From a virus: DNA of 45,915 nt. Under the pieces are notes generated by a model. That model was not told the DNA's origin. It worked only from the letters and a program-made list of their open reading frames with translations, and made no database searches. The translations under genes were made by a program, and so were the position numbers. The stretch lies in IMG/VR virus record IMGVR_UViG_3300020056_000048, positions 1 to 45,915 of that record; one strand, 5' to 3'. Below are positions 1-9,631 of the stretch, piece by piece (the first letter of the stretch is position 1; every line of letters begins with the position of its first letter).

Positions 1-2359
1 TAATTGTACCATCGGTTGTACTGCTTGAGGGCGGATACGCTGGGAACCCATATTCAAATTCACGATAATCGCTTGGGTTATCTTTAGAACTAATTTGACC
101 TTCGCCTGAAGTCAATTCTAACTCAGTCCAATACTTATCATCAAGAGCATCGTCATCCTTTTCATTAATAATTTTAGCAAAGACTTTAATGTCAGTATTT
201 GCTGGCTTATATGAGTTATAAATGACTCTAATATCTTCAGCTGCATTATCTCGACTAAAAGAAAGTGGCTTGGAAATATGCTTAGTAAACGCGTTACCAT
301 TGTTTGTATGCTCATTCGTAGCATCATTATTAATATCCCAAGAGTGAGTAATAATATTACACTCATTTACTTTGAGTCGAGGACATTCAAATGAAGTCGT
401 GTTTGATCCGGTGTAAATATACCTAATGCGAATAGCAGAAGATCTTCCACGATACGGATTTGAAACAGTTGCGCCATCGTACAAATTAGATGCGTGCTGC
501 ACTTCATTTGATCTTGAAAGAATAACTGATTCATAATTCCTAATATGATTTGGCTTTAATAAATCAAATACTGGTGCAACTGCAGGATTAGGGAAAGGTG
601 CACTTGCATTACTAGCAATATAATAAGTATTTCCGCTTGCTTGTGCAAATGAATAGTCAGTTGTTAAACGAAACATTGGTGGTAATTTCATATTAAAATC
701 AGAACGATAAACTGATAATGGTTGATTATCTACAGCAGAAATTGTTGCTGACTGATCCGATTCAATACCACGAATAGTATCATTTGCTTGGAAATACATT
801 GTAGTATTTGCAGTAGATTGTGTACAAACTAAATCTCTACCGCTCTTAAAATAATCATCTACTTGCGCCATAGGCGTAACTAAATACGTTCCACCTGAAA
901 TAGTAAGAGTTGCATCGTCTTCAAGATATAAACAAGTACTGTTTGCAACAGTGTCAACCTTTACAATTTCCTCATAAAGAGTATTAGCACCTCTAATTAC
1001 AATATAGTTATCTTCTAAGTTGCCACTTGTAAAGGTCGTACCAGATCCAGTAATTTTATTAGTACCCTTTGTAATACTAATTGTTCCAGATTGTGCATTA
1101 GCTTCTTTATAAACCCATTCACCACCAATCCAATCTTCATCATTAGCATTTAAAGTTAAGAATTCATAAGCATCATTGACGAGATAAAATTCTACATCAT
1201 CTAACGTGTATTCGGAAACATGCACATCAAACTTCAAATCTGCTTTTGAATTTTTTCTAAATAAAGATTGTCGTGGATTACCTGCCCCTGTTCCAGCCGT
1301 AAATGAAGATCTTTCAAACAAATCTCCAGTATGCTCTGGGCTTGAGCCAGGTGATGGCTTATCGTCTGTACCTACTAACCTGTCGCCTTTAATTGACTTC
1401 CAAAGTTCAAAATCTTCGTCTAAAACATCAACAGCAAATGCGTAAGTTCTTCCAGTTTTTACTGTGACTGGATCTTTAAATGTAAATGTAGTCCCGGCCG
1501 ATGCATCACCTGAAGCATTAATAGAAGACCAACTCATATAAGAATATGAATCACTATAAAATCTACTTGTAACGGGTTGACCACGACTCATATCTAAAAG
1601 AGTAACCAAAATGCCAGGATCTTTTAAGCCTGAGCTTCCATTTCTTGGTGCTTTCTTTCTTAAATATAAAGTAATGTCTGTAATGTCAACTGACTTAGAA
1701 TTTTTTACTGATTTATTGTCAACATAAAAACTTTGTATAAAGTCAGGCTTTTTTCTCATCGTTGTATAACGATTATCAGTTGTCGGTTCAGGAATTAATA
1801 CATCTACCAAAGATTTTGGTGGATACGTATTAGGATCACTTAAATTAATACCAGTTTTAATTGTTTTAATTTTATCTAAAGAAGTAGGATTATCTACTTT
1901 AGCATATTCAATTAAAATAATATTATTTCTTGGCTCTGGTGGTAATAATCTTTTTTGATGTCTCCAATGCTTATTAAAGGCCGGCTTTTGTCCACCAGAA
2001 GGAAAAGCAACGTTTTGTGTACCTTGATTTCGAACCCACAAACTAAGCTCGCCCGACTCGTTTGTTACAAAATAAGTATATAAATCTCTTTTATTTGTTC
2101 TATCGGCATTTAACTTTTTATGGCCAAAACCAGGATAACACCAAGGTGTGATATCTTCAAATTTATTAGCATCTTGATTTCTTATGCCAACCATATATTT
2201 TGTTTTAGGTTTTAAGCCATTAAACGATATAAAAAGAGGTTTATCTTTTGACGCACCTTGCGAGCGAACAGGCAATTTGAAAAAGTTTTCATTTTTCTTT
2301 TTAGCCCTGTTCGTTGCAAGTGGAACATGCTTTGGAATTCGTCTCATTCTAGTTGCCAT
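1..2359 (-). CDS. Large virion (tail/baseplate-periphery) protein, 3' end outside window
   Basis: An open frame runs from an ATG at 2359 to base 1 without a stop, giving about 786 residues; the C-terminus is missing. The start is basic (MATRMRRIPKHVPLATNRAKK) and an AGGGG stretch lies about 12 bases upstream. The body is beta-rich, with many Ser/Thr/Asn/Gly residues and no transmembrane segment or catalytic motif that I recognise. It follows the DUF4815 protein by 15 bases at the distal end of the baseplate operon, where T4-like phages put baseplate-periphery and fibre proteins. A structural role is inferred from position and composition only; the exact function is unknown. Confidence 0.75.
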   Translation of the reverse strand, partial: MATRMRRIPKHVPLATNRAKKKNENFFKLPVRSQGASKDKPLFISFNGLKPKTKYMVGIRNQDANKFEDITPWCYPGFGHKKLNADRTNKRDLYTYFVTNESGELSLWVRNQGTQNVAFPSGGQKPAFNKHWRHQKRLLPPEPRNNIILIEYAKVDNPTSLDKIKTIKTGINLSDPNTYPPKSLVDVLIPEPTTDNRYTTMRKKPDFIQSFYVDNKSVKNSKSVDITDITLYLRKKAPRNGSSGLKDPGILVTLLDMSRGQPVTSRFYSDSYSYMSWSSINASGDASAGTTFTFKDPVTVKTGRTYAFAVDVLDEDFELWKSIKGDRLVGTDDKPSPGSSPEHTGDLFERSSFTAGTGAGNPRQSLFRKNSKADLKFDVHVSEYTLDDVEFYLVNDAYEFLTLNANDEDWIGGEWVYKEANAQSGTISITKGTNKITGSGTTFTSGNLEDNYIVIRGANTLYEEIVKVDTVANSTCLYLEDDATLTISGGTYLVTPMAQVDDYFKSGRDLVCTQSTANTTMYFQANDTIRGIESDQSATISAVDNQPLSVYRSDFNMKLPPMFRLTTDYSFAQASGNTYYIASNASAPFPNPAVAPVFDLLKPNHIRNYESVILSRSNEVQHASNLYDGATVSNPYRGRSSAIRIRYIYTGSNTTSFECPRLKVNECNIITHSWDINNDATNEHTNNGNAFTKHISKPLSFSRDNAAEDIRVIYNSYKPANTDIKVFAKIINEKDDDALDDKYWTELELTSGEGQISSKDNPSDYREFEYGFPAYPPSSSTTDGTI
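13..13. other. No separate feature at the extreme left edge
   Basis: Bases near the left edge are coding sequence of the truncated virion gene; no terminator or second gene is visible there. Confidence 0.5.
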
Positions 2360-2374
2360 TTTTTAAATATCCCC

Positions 2375-5300
2375 TTATCGATGATTCCTGCGGCCGCCAC
2401 GAGGTCCCGCACCAAATGTATTATTTGGAGACTCACCAGCTGGACCTGGATTAGTAGGTGCCGGAGGCGGAGGCGGCGGCGGTGGCGCGCTCGTCTTACT
2501 TGGCGGCGGTGTCGAAGGTGGTGGTGGTGGTTGCTTAGGCGGTGGCGGTGGTGGCGCCGGCGGTTCTTTAGGTGGAACTGGTGGCGGCGTAACCGGTGGT
2601 GGTGTTGTTGGAGTCAACACGTCACAATTATTTGGATTACTATTATTCTGACACCCATCATCAGTATTAACCTTTGGTGGAGGCGGTGGTGCTGTATTAG
2701 CACACGGATCTGGTGGAGGTTGTACAACATATCCACACTTGCCAGGTATCTTTTTGCCGATGCCTCTTCGAGTAATAGTACAACCAAATCCACCAGCTGA
2801 TCTGCCCGTATAAACGTAGTTTACTGTATATACACCATGGCACTTTGTTCCCCACGGTGTACCAGCAGCAGGACAGCCACCTCCACCTGGGTCTGCCGGT
2901 GGTCTTACTGGTGGCGGTGGTGGGACATAAGGCTTTTCTTTAGATCCACTATCATAAATTGGATCTGCATAATTTGTAATTGGGTAACAAATTTCATAAT
3001 TATGTAAAGGTGATCTTTTGTAATTTCTTACAGTAATATATCTGCCTTTAGATAAATCATATGGAATTGTAATTTTTCCAGAATATGTTAAGAAAGCGCT
3101 TGTGCCACTTCCAGATAAACTATAATTTACATTCCAGGCTCGCGACCCAGTTGAATATGATTTATAGCTAGGATTAATATATTTTTTGTTTCTAACTTTT
3201 ACTTTTTCAGCTGCACTTGTATTAGTTAAAAGTGAAGCACCTACACCACCAGGAATAAACAGCGCAGTTCCAGTTTCTTTAGAATTTGCTGTTGGTTTAG
3301 ATGTATGCTGATATACTTCAATTCTATCTTGTCCACCATAGACATCAAAGGTAATAACAATGTCTTGTCCTTGCGCATCAAGTGATTCAGAAAGAGTGAA
3401 AGTATTTTCTTCCCATACTTCTCCATAAGAACCAACAGTCATTGTTCTGTTATATCTTGTTGTTTTTTGAGTAATATAACTACACTTAGTTTCAACAGTT
3501 GGTGTTGGTTCTTCTGGAACGATAGGACCAGCAGTAGCATTTCTCTGACTTAACAAACGCTTTCTCTGAGATTTAAATTGAATAGTCTCACCTTCAAGCA
3601 AATGACCATATGTATAACGATCTAAATCGTAATCTAAGTTAATAGAAGTTTTGCCTGGTTGTAATACATATTCATAAATCGTAGAATTATGCTCTGGACT
3701 AGTTTGATCTGTAAAGTCATAATTAGCAAAATTGTCAACAAAGAATCCAAACTTAAATCTTTCTAAAGTAGAATCTACAGAACTTTGAATTGTTCTATTA
3801 GCAACAGAATTTTCCAATTCGCTAATGTTTGCAATATATTCTAATGATTCAATTCTTCGCTCCAACTGCCCAATTTCTTCCATCGTGTAGCCTTTTGGCT
3901 GTTTGTCAACACGATCAATGGCAGTAGTAAATCTATCTCTACGATGACTTCCTTTTGCAGGATCTAAATTAAATACGCGAGTATCTACAATTTCTTCCAT
4001 TTCAATTGATAAATTTTGTGGAAGAGAAGGATAAGGACGTACAGATGATCTATATAAAACTAATTGATTATTGTTGTCAGTAGATCTTAATTCAGTTCCA
4101 AGTAAAAATTCAAATTCACCTTCTGAGTTTATAGTAATTTGATCCTGACGATCTTGATATACTTGATAATCAAATAAAAAATAACAATCAGGAAGTGGGA
4201 ACTTATAATTAGCACTAGTGTCAAACTTATTAGCAGGTGTTGGTTCCGCTGGGTTAGTAGTTGCTGCAGTGTTAGAACCTGCAAAGGCTGCAGTATTTGC
4301 CATGAATGGTCTAAAGTCAACACACTCTCTCAAGTCATAATACTCGCCTTTATCACTATTAACTTCTGGAATTTCCATAATGTTCATAGTGGTATTAGCA
4401 ACATACAATTGATCTAAAACAACATCATCATCAAGATTATATGAATTGATAACCTTTACGCCGGTTGAGGAAGGTCTTAAAACGTCGACCTCAACTAAAT
4501 ATTCACCACTTACTGTGTGATCTGAGTAATTACCTTTGTAAAGATATCCGAGACCATAGTAATTTTTATTTTGATTATGATCTACATAGAATTCATCTCT
4601 TAAGTTAGTGCCGGTTGCGGTATTACCTGCATATACACCGCTCAATCTAAAGATGCCAGGTAATCCTAAACACCATGGCCCGGTCGTTCCTGCATCGTTA
4701 TTGGCGGTATTAATTTTAACATATTGTTTACGACTAACTTCTAGTGATACTGGCGTGGTATTTGATAATTGTTGCGTATAAATTGCTGACACAGTATTTT
4801 GCGATGTAGCAATATCTAAATCAATCGTAAGTGTAGAAGAGTTTGCAGACACGGAAATACCATTACTGCCGTCTGGTCTAAGACTACGATTTGCTAATGG
4901 AATTGGTACGTTAGCAGGGAATGCTCGTTGAACATTGCCAGCACCGCCGTTGATAGTACCTTGATATGTAAGTGCACTATTATTAGCTACTCGTGTTACA
5001 CATACGTATTCACCTATTCCGTTATAACCATTATTAATATATAACCAATCGCCAACTTTAACATTACTTAACAATAAGTCTGTCGCATCGTCTGTTGATA
5101 TTGTTGTTGCTGTATTGGAAAAATTAGCACTAGCAATAATCACTGTACTATCAACTAAATGATTTTCAGGCACAATGATTAATTCATTAAGTTCAGAAGT
5201 ATTAAGAGATCCACGATAATGCCACGAAGCCCCACTCTCAGCAGAGATTGTAACCAAACCATTTGCTTGAGCAGTAATACTATCAGCAGCACTACGATAC

Positions 5301-7429
5301 TTATAATCTATTTTGTCAAATTGCTTAATTGGTCTACCCAAATTAAACAATAACGAATTTTCTGCTTGTCGAATAATTTCAGCTTCTGTCAGAGCTTGAA
5401 TTGTTGTTCCTTCAACCAAATTATTTTTTAATCTTCGCAATACTGTAGAGTTACCTTGAGTTAATACAGTATCTGCTAATCCCGGTCGACCTGCGCCAAC
5501 CGCTGGACTAAAGATTGATCTAACTCGACCAAACTTTTTACCTGCATTCATTTTAATATCAAACAAATACAAACGGTACACTGCATTGGCTGTGCCAGGT
5601 ATACCACTTTCTAGCATAACTGATCTTATTCGAGCATTACCAATAGTTGTACCAGAAGTGACATCGGCTGAAGCTTCAATGTTATTTTGAGAAATTGAAT
5701 TACGAGCAACCCTTTGTAATTGAACTCGAGTGCCTGTCGTAAAATTATGTAAACCTACAAGTTCATTAACCCGTGTATAGTTTCCATAATTAATATCAAT
5801 CGAAGTGTTTGATTCAGAATCTACTTCTGTAGATTTTTCTACGTCTTTTGCGTAGTTTCTTTCTGTACGTACACGATGTCCACCAATATAAGCGTGGCCA
5901 GGATCAAGTACGTAACTAAAATGTGAATCCAATTCTTCAGTATTTGCTACTGACCTTGAAGTTGCGTGGAATTGATCGATGACATAGTTACCAGCCTGAT
6001 CATACGAACGCTCGGCCATTACTTCTTCAATTTGATTGTATGAAGTAAGTCGATTAACTTGGAAAGGGCGCCCTTCTGAAAACTTAACAAGTCCTAAAAA
6101 TTCTGGATCGTCATCTGCTTCTTCAAAAGTTTTGACTTCTAAAGTAGGAACTAATTTTAATCTATCAGCGCCAGGTGCATTTTCATTTAAAAAGCCTTGG
6201 GCGTTATCAAATAGAGTTTGATCAATAGAAGTATTAACAATTGACTCTATAGTTTTAAAACCTACTGAAACATCAGAAGGAGTATTTGAATACTTAGCTA
6301 CAATTCCAGATTGTGGAAGTACTTTAAGGAAGTGACCTTTTTGATAAATTTCACCGTCACCTACTGTAATACCAAAACCAAAGCCAACAGTTGGCCCACC
6401 TGATCCTGAGTTAGGAAGCGTTCCAGCTTGTGGAATAGCTATACGATCAACATAATTTTCTGCGTCAGCATCAAAAGTATTAATTTGTGTATTAGAAGCT
6501 TGAGTAGAAGAAATTGAAACATGTGGTGCTAAATAATAATTAACACCACCTTCGTTAACAGTGATAGTTTGAATACCACCTGCACCGGTAGTAATTAAAC
6601 TTGCACCGGCCCCTTCGCCAATAAACTGTGTTAAGAGTGCTTCATTTCCTGTAGTATTTGAAGTAAACGTTAAATCTTCTGCGAAACTCCAAGCGTTGTT
6701 ATTTGCTTGTGCAAGATCTTCAGTTCTTGGTTTAATTTTAAGAATAACAATTTCAGCGTTTGTTGTAGTATCTACTTCTGTAATAATAGCTTTAGCATTA
6801 GTAGTTGATTGCTCAATTAATTCACCAACTTGGAATTGACCATTAGCAAAATCTAATCCACCTGTAGTATTTTGAACTTCAATAGCACTTAAAATTACAA
6901 CTGCGTCAGCGTTTGAAAATCCTTGCGACTGATTAGTAATATTAACATCGTTAATTGGATATTGATTATCATAAAAAGTTAATGTATCGCCTTCAGCAAA
7001 GCTATCAGCATCTTGATTACTACCTGCATTATTATATTCTAAATATACTGTCTTTAAATCTGGGTTGTTTGATTCAAAGCCTTCAGTTGTTTTAATTACT
7101 CGTGCAATAACATTTGATGAATTTTTAACAAATAATCCATTTAATAATTCTAAAGAAGTTGCTGCGCCTGTAGTAGTCGTATCTTTTAATTTTGCAAAAG
7201 GAATTGAACTTTGATACGAAAACTGACAACCATCCAATAAGGTACCGGATTTTAAAATATGATCTCCAAACCTATTAACTTGCTCTTGTAAAAGCGTTTG
7301 AAGTTGATTCAGTTCTCTTACTTGCACCGCGGTAGCGGGCTTAAATAATACTCGGTAGTAATCTTTTTCTACGTCATAATCATCAAAGTATGGAGAGACT
7401 GATAAATTTGTTTCTAAGTCTAAAGACAT
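2375..7429 (-). CDS. DUF4815-containing giant virion protein with Pro/Cys-rich tail
   Basis: 1684 residues. The N-terminus (SVSPYFDDYDVEKDYYRVLF, then a VQVRELNQLQTLLQEQVNRF helix) is the recognisable DUF4815 head found on many T4-like marine phage structural proteins. The middle is a long beta-rich region. The last ~185 residues alternate polyproline runs with a Cys-containing block (about ten Cys) and end in a Gly/Arg-rich tail. It lies 3 bases downstream of the preceding virion gene and is probably exposed at the baseplate periphery, as a fibre or adhesin-like component. The family assignment is good; adhesion is inferred from size, composition and place. Confidence 0.85.
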   Translation of the reverse strand: MSLDLETNLSVSPYFDDYDVEKDYYRVLFKPATAVQVRELNQLQTLLQEQVNRFGDHILKSGTLLDGCQFSYQSSIPFAKLKDTTTTGAATSLELLNGLFVKNSSNVIARVIKTTEGFESNNPDLKTVYLEYNNAGSNQDADSFAEGDTLTFYDNQYPINDVNITNQSQGFSNADAVVILSAIEVQNTTGGLDFANGQFQVGELIEQSTTNAKAIITEVDTTTNAEIVILKIKPRTEDLAQANNNAWSFAEDLTFTSNTTGNEALLTQFIGEGAGASLITTGAGGIQTITVNEGGVNYYLAPHVSISSTQASNTQINTFDADAENYVDRIAIPQAGTLPNSGSGGPTVGFGFGITVGDGEIYQKGHFLKVLPQSGIVAKYSNTPSDVSVGFKTIESIVNTSIDQTLFDNAQGFLNENAPGADRLKLVPTLEVKTFEEADDDPEFLGLVKFSEGRPFQVNRLTSYNQIEEVMAERSYDQAGNYVIDQFHATSRSVANTEELDSHFSYVLDPGHAYIGGHRVRTERNYAKDVEKSTEVDSESNTSIDINYGNYTRVNELVGLHNFTTGTRVQLQRVARNSISQNNIEASADVTSGTTIGNARIRSVMLESGIPGTANAVYRLYLFDIKMNAGKKFGRVRSIFSPAVGAGRPGLADTVLTQGNSTVLRRLKNNLVEGTTIQALTEAEIIRQAENSLLFNLGRPIKQFDKIDYKYRSAADSITAQANGLVTISAESGASWHYRGSLNTSELNELIIVPENHLVDSTVIIASANFSNTATTISTDDATDLLLSNVKVGDWLYINNGYNGIGEYVCVTRVANNSALTYQGTINGGAGNVQRAFPANVPIPLANRSLRPDGSNGISVSANSSTLTIDLDIATSQNTVSAIYTQQLSNTTPVSLEVSRKQYVKINTANNDAGTTGPWCLGLPGIFRLSGVYAGNTATGTNLRDEFYVDHNQNKNYYGLGYLYKGNYSDHTVSGEYLVEVDVLRPSSTGVKVINSYNLDDDVVLDQLYVANTTMNIMEIPEVNSDKGEYYDLRECVDFRPFMANTAAFAGSNTAATTNPAEPTPANKFDTSANYKFPLPDCYFLFDYQVYQDRQDQITINSEGEFEFLLGTELRSTDNNNQLVLYRSSVRPYPSLPQNLSIEMEEIVDTRVFNLDPAKGSHRRDRFTTAIDRVDKQPKGYTMEEIGQLERRIESLEYIANISELENSVANRTIQSSVDSTLERFKFGFFVDNFANYDFTDQTSPEHNSTIYEYVLQPGKTSINLDYDLDRYTYGHLLEGETIQFKSQRKRLLSQRNATAGPIVPEEPTPTVETKCSYITQKTTRYNRTMTVGSYGEVWEENTFTLSESLDAQGQDIVITFDVYGGQDRIEVYQHTSKPTANSKETGTALFIPGGVGASLLTNTSAAEKVKVRNKKYINPSYKSYSTGSRAWNVNYSLSGSGTSAFLTYSGKITIPYDLSKGRYITVRNYKRSPLHNYEICYPITNYADPIYDSGSKEKPYVPPPPPVRPPADPGGGGCPAAGTPWGTKCHGVYTVNYVYTGRSAGGFGCTITRRGIGKKIPGKCGYVVQPPPDPCANTAPPPPPKVNTDDGCQNNSNPNNCDVLTPTTPPPVTPPPVPPKEPPAPPPPPPKQPPPPPSTPPPSKTSAPPPPPPPPAPTNPGPAGESPNNTFGAGPRGGRRNHR
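2411..2935 (-). repeat. Low-complexity proline-codon tract
   Basis: The plus strand reads as dense GGTGG/GGCGG repeats. On the coding strand these are CCn codons encoding several runs of 5-8 prolines at the C-terminus of the DUF4815 protein, interrupted by a Cys-rich segment at about 2615-2890. The tract is much more G+C-rich than its surroundings. Such simple repeats can change length by slippage. Confidence 0.8.
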
Positions 7430-7432
7430 TAC

Positions 7433-9622
7433 TTAAAACTCCAATATTACACGAATTTCTTCTGTTTGGTTTTGATTTCGCGTGACGGGTACGTCATTTT
7501 GTAAATAAATGATATTTCCTTCGGTTGGATCTAAATCGCCATTATATTTATCAAGCGTATTACCAACTGTCGATTGTAAAACTGCTCCGTTATTTCTGCC
7601 GATAATATCTACAGAAGTATCCAACGTTCCACTTACATTTGTTACTAAAAGGTGAGTGTTATTTGCTGAAAATACTTTTGCTGTAAAGTCTTTATCGGTC
7701 TGATAAACTTCTTCATCTGCTTCAAAGGGAGTATTTGGATCTGCAAGAGTACCTAAAATTGTAGTGACTTGTCGATATGATCCAAAATTATATTGTGCAG
7801 TATTTGCTTGTATTCTACTATTTATATTAATTGAAGCTACATTAGCTACAGACTTTGAAGTTTGACCATAAATTAATTCGCCAGGAACTAATGATGGATC
7901 TACTTTATTAGCATAAAACGATGAAGTATTTGAAACTTGTTTAATTTTTCCAGTAGAAATTACACGCGCCAAATAAGCAGTTGTATTAGATGTTGTTGTT
8001 CCTGGCGTCAAAGTAAAACTTGGTGCAGTTTGCAGTTCAATAGATGTATTATTAGAACCAGAAATTGCTACTTTTGAAAGATGGTTATAAGTTACTGACG
8101 TATCAGATTTAATAAAAATATAATCACTATCTTTCAAAAATGCACTATAATCAAACGAACCATTTGCTTCTTGTACAAGTGCAGTATTTCCATCTACAAC
8201 AGTAAACGATCCTTGTAATTTTAATTTTTCAAATTGTACAAACGTTTCATTTGCTGCAAAAGTACCATCGGCTCCTGCTTGACTTGTATTTGCTGAAGTA
8301 GTTGTTCCAATTTCTACATTAGAAAAAAGAGGATCACGAATAATACCAAACTGGGAAAAAGAATTCTCTGTAGGAATAGTATCGCCTTCATCTCTTTCAA
8401 ACTTCATATACATAGATAAAAATCTACCACCAAGTTCAATAGCAGAATTAGTACCATGGCCGCCCTGCGGTGATATCATTGGTCTCACTGTTGCGGGCGT
8501 AGGCGCAGTCTTTTCACCTACACTTAAAAAGTTATTTGCAGACGATCCTACAACACCTTGTAAAATTTCTGCTGTAGCAAAATTATAATCTCTACCAACG
8601 TCTAACATTTCGATTTTTGATACGCTGTTTGTACTAGCTTCATCAATGATTGCGCGGGCATACGCCGTAACTGTTTCAGTGCCATCACCAATAATTCTAC
8701 ACTCAGGCATAATTTCATATGTAGTTGTACCATCTGGACTTGGATTAAATAATCCATATATGTCATCATCGCCATCTTGATCTAAAGTTACAAACACTTG
8801 ACCATTACTACTCGGATCTTCTGAAGATTTAATTTTTCTATATTGTCCTGCGCCTGTGCCTGAGGTCAAGTACATAATCGTATTTGCATAAAAATCTTGT
8901 ACAGTTGAAGATCCTGCAGGTAATCTTAGTTCGTCACTTGTGCCACGAGCACCAATGTCTGAGTTGTTAAATTGTGCACGAACAAAATTATTATAGTTTC
9001 TACCTCCAGTATCTACTTTTACTACGTCAATAGAACCTTCGGTAGCATTATTAGATACTGTAGTGTTTGCTACAACTGGAATATAGTTTTGAGTTGCAAA
9101 TTTAGTAAATGTTGTAGAAGGAATACTATACATGTATTTCCATTGATAACCATCAGCGGTTTCATAATAGTTATCTCCTTCTTGAAATAATGCTGCATCA
9201 TATTTTGCATCTTGAAAAAGAGGCTTAGATGTAGAAACTTTTCCACCAGCATTATACAAACACTTGTAAACGTGTTTAAATGAATTTTCATCAACTACAA
9301 CATGAAAATTCTTATCATATAAATCTTCAACTTCGTCGTCATACATTTGATAAACAGTATTAGCAACCCAATCGTTTCTTTTTATCATGATCTTAACGTC
9401 ATTGCTTGTAATCTTTTTTCCAAAAATCATGTTTCGATAGGTGTCAATACTAAGATTTTTTAATTTTTCTAATGGTTCATCAATTTCTTCAATTGTACTA
9501 GCGTCTGTCATATGATTACCAACAAACGCGTAATAAACGGTATTAGCTGGCTCAGTCACAGATTCAACAATCTGATCAATCAAATGTGTTTTAAATTCAC
9601 TTGGTACAAGTTTCTTTGCCAT
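7433..9622 (-). CDS. Baseplate-wedge-associated structural protein (conserved in marine T4-like phages)
   Basis: 729 residues. The N-terminal ~200 residues (LVPSEFKTHLIDQIVESV, YYAFVGNH, then KHVYKCLYNAGGKVSTSKP and DGYQWKYMYSIPS) match a family I know from cyanophage-type baseplate operons, where it is listed as a structural or wedge protein. The rest is beta-rich with repeated Asn/Thr-rich stretches. There is no enzyme motif. The gene sits between the 912-residue protein and the DUF4815 protein, where T4 would have gp8-gp10-type wedge genes. Which T4 wedge protein it replaces cannot be decided by eye. Confidence 0.75.
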   Translation of the reverse strand: MAKKLVPSEFKTHLIDQIVESVTEPANTVYYAFVGNHMTDASTIEEIDEPLEKLKNLSIDTYRNMIFGKKITSNDVKIMIKRNDWVANTVYQMYDDEVEDLYDKNFHVVVDENSFKHVYKCLYNAGGKVSTSKPLFQDAKYDAALFQEGDNYYETADGYQWKYMYSIPSTTFTKFATQNYIPVVANTTVSNNATEGSIDVVKVDTGGRNYNNFVRAQFNNSDIGARGTSDELRLPAGSSTVQDFYANTIMYLTSGTGAGQYRKIKSSEDPSSNGQVFVTLDQDGDDDIYGLFNPSPDGTTTYEIMPECRIIGDGTETVTAYARAIIDEASTNSVSKIEMLDVGRDYNFATAEILQGVVGSSANNFLSVGEKTAPTPATVRPMISPQGGHGTNSAIELGGRFLSMYMKFERDEGDTIPTENSFSQFGIIRDPLFSNVEIGTTTSANTSQAGADGTFAANETFVQFEKLKLQGSFTVVDGNTALVQEANGSFDYSAFLKDSDYIFIKSDTSVTYNHLSKVAISGSNNTSIELQTAPSFTLTPGTTTSNTTAYLARVISTGKIKQVSNTSSFYANKVDPSLVPGELIYGQTSKSVANVASININSRIQANTAQYNFGSYRQVTTILGTLADPNTPFEADEEVYQTDKDFTAKVFSANNTHLLVTNVSGTLDTSVDIIGRNNGAVLQSTVGNTLDKYNGDLDPTEGNIIYLQNDVPVTRNQNQTEEIRVILEF

Positions 9623-9631
9623 TTTAATCTC

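Noticed and set aside
2258-2800. Plus-strand open frame of 180 codons rich in Trp and Arg
   Set aside because: It is the mirror image of the polyproline codons of the DUF4815 gene; no ribosome site, and the composition is an artefact.
7819-7826. TATAAATA on the minus strand inside the 729-aa structural gene
   Set aside because: It is deep inside a coding region, with no gene start nearby to serve; most likely chance in AT-rich DNA.
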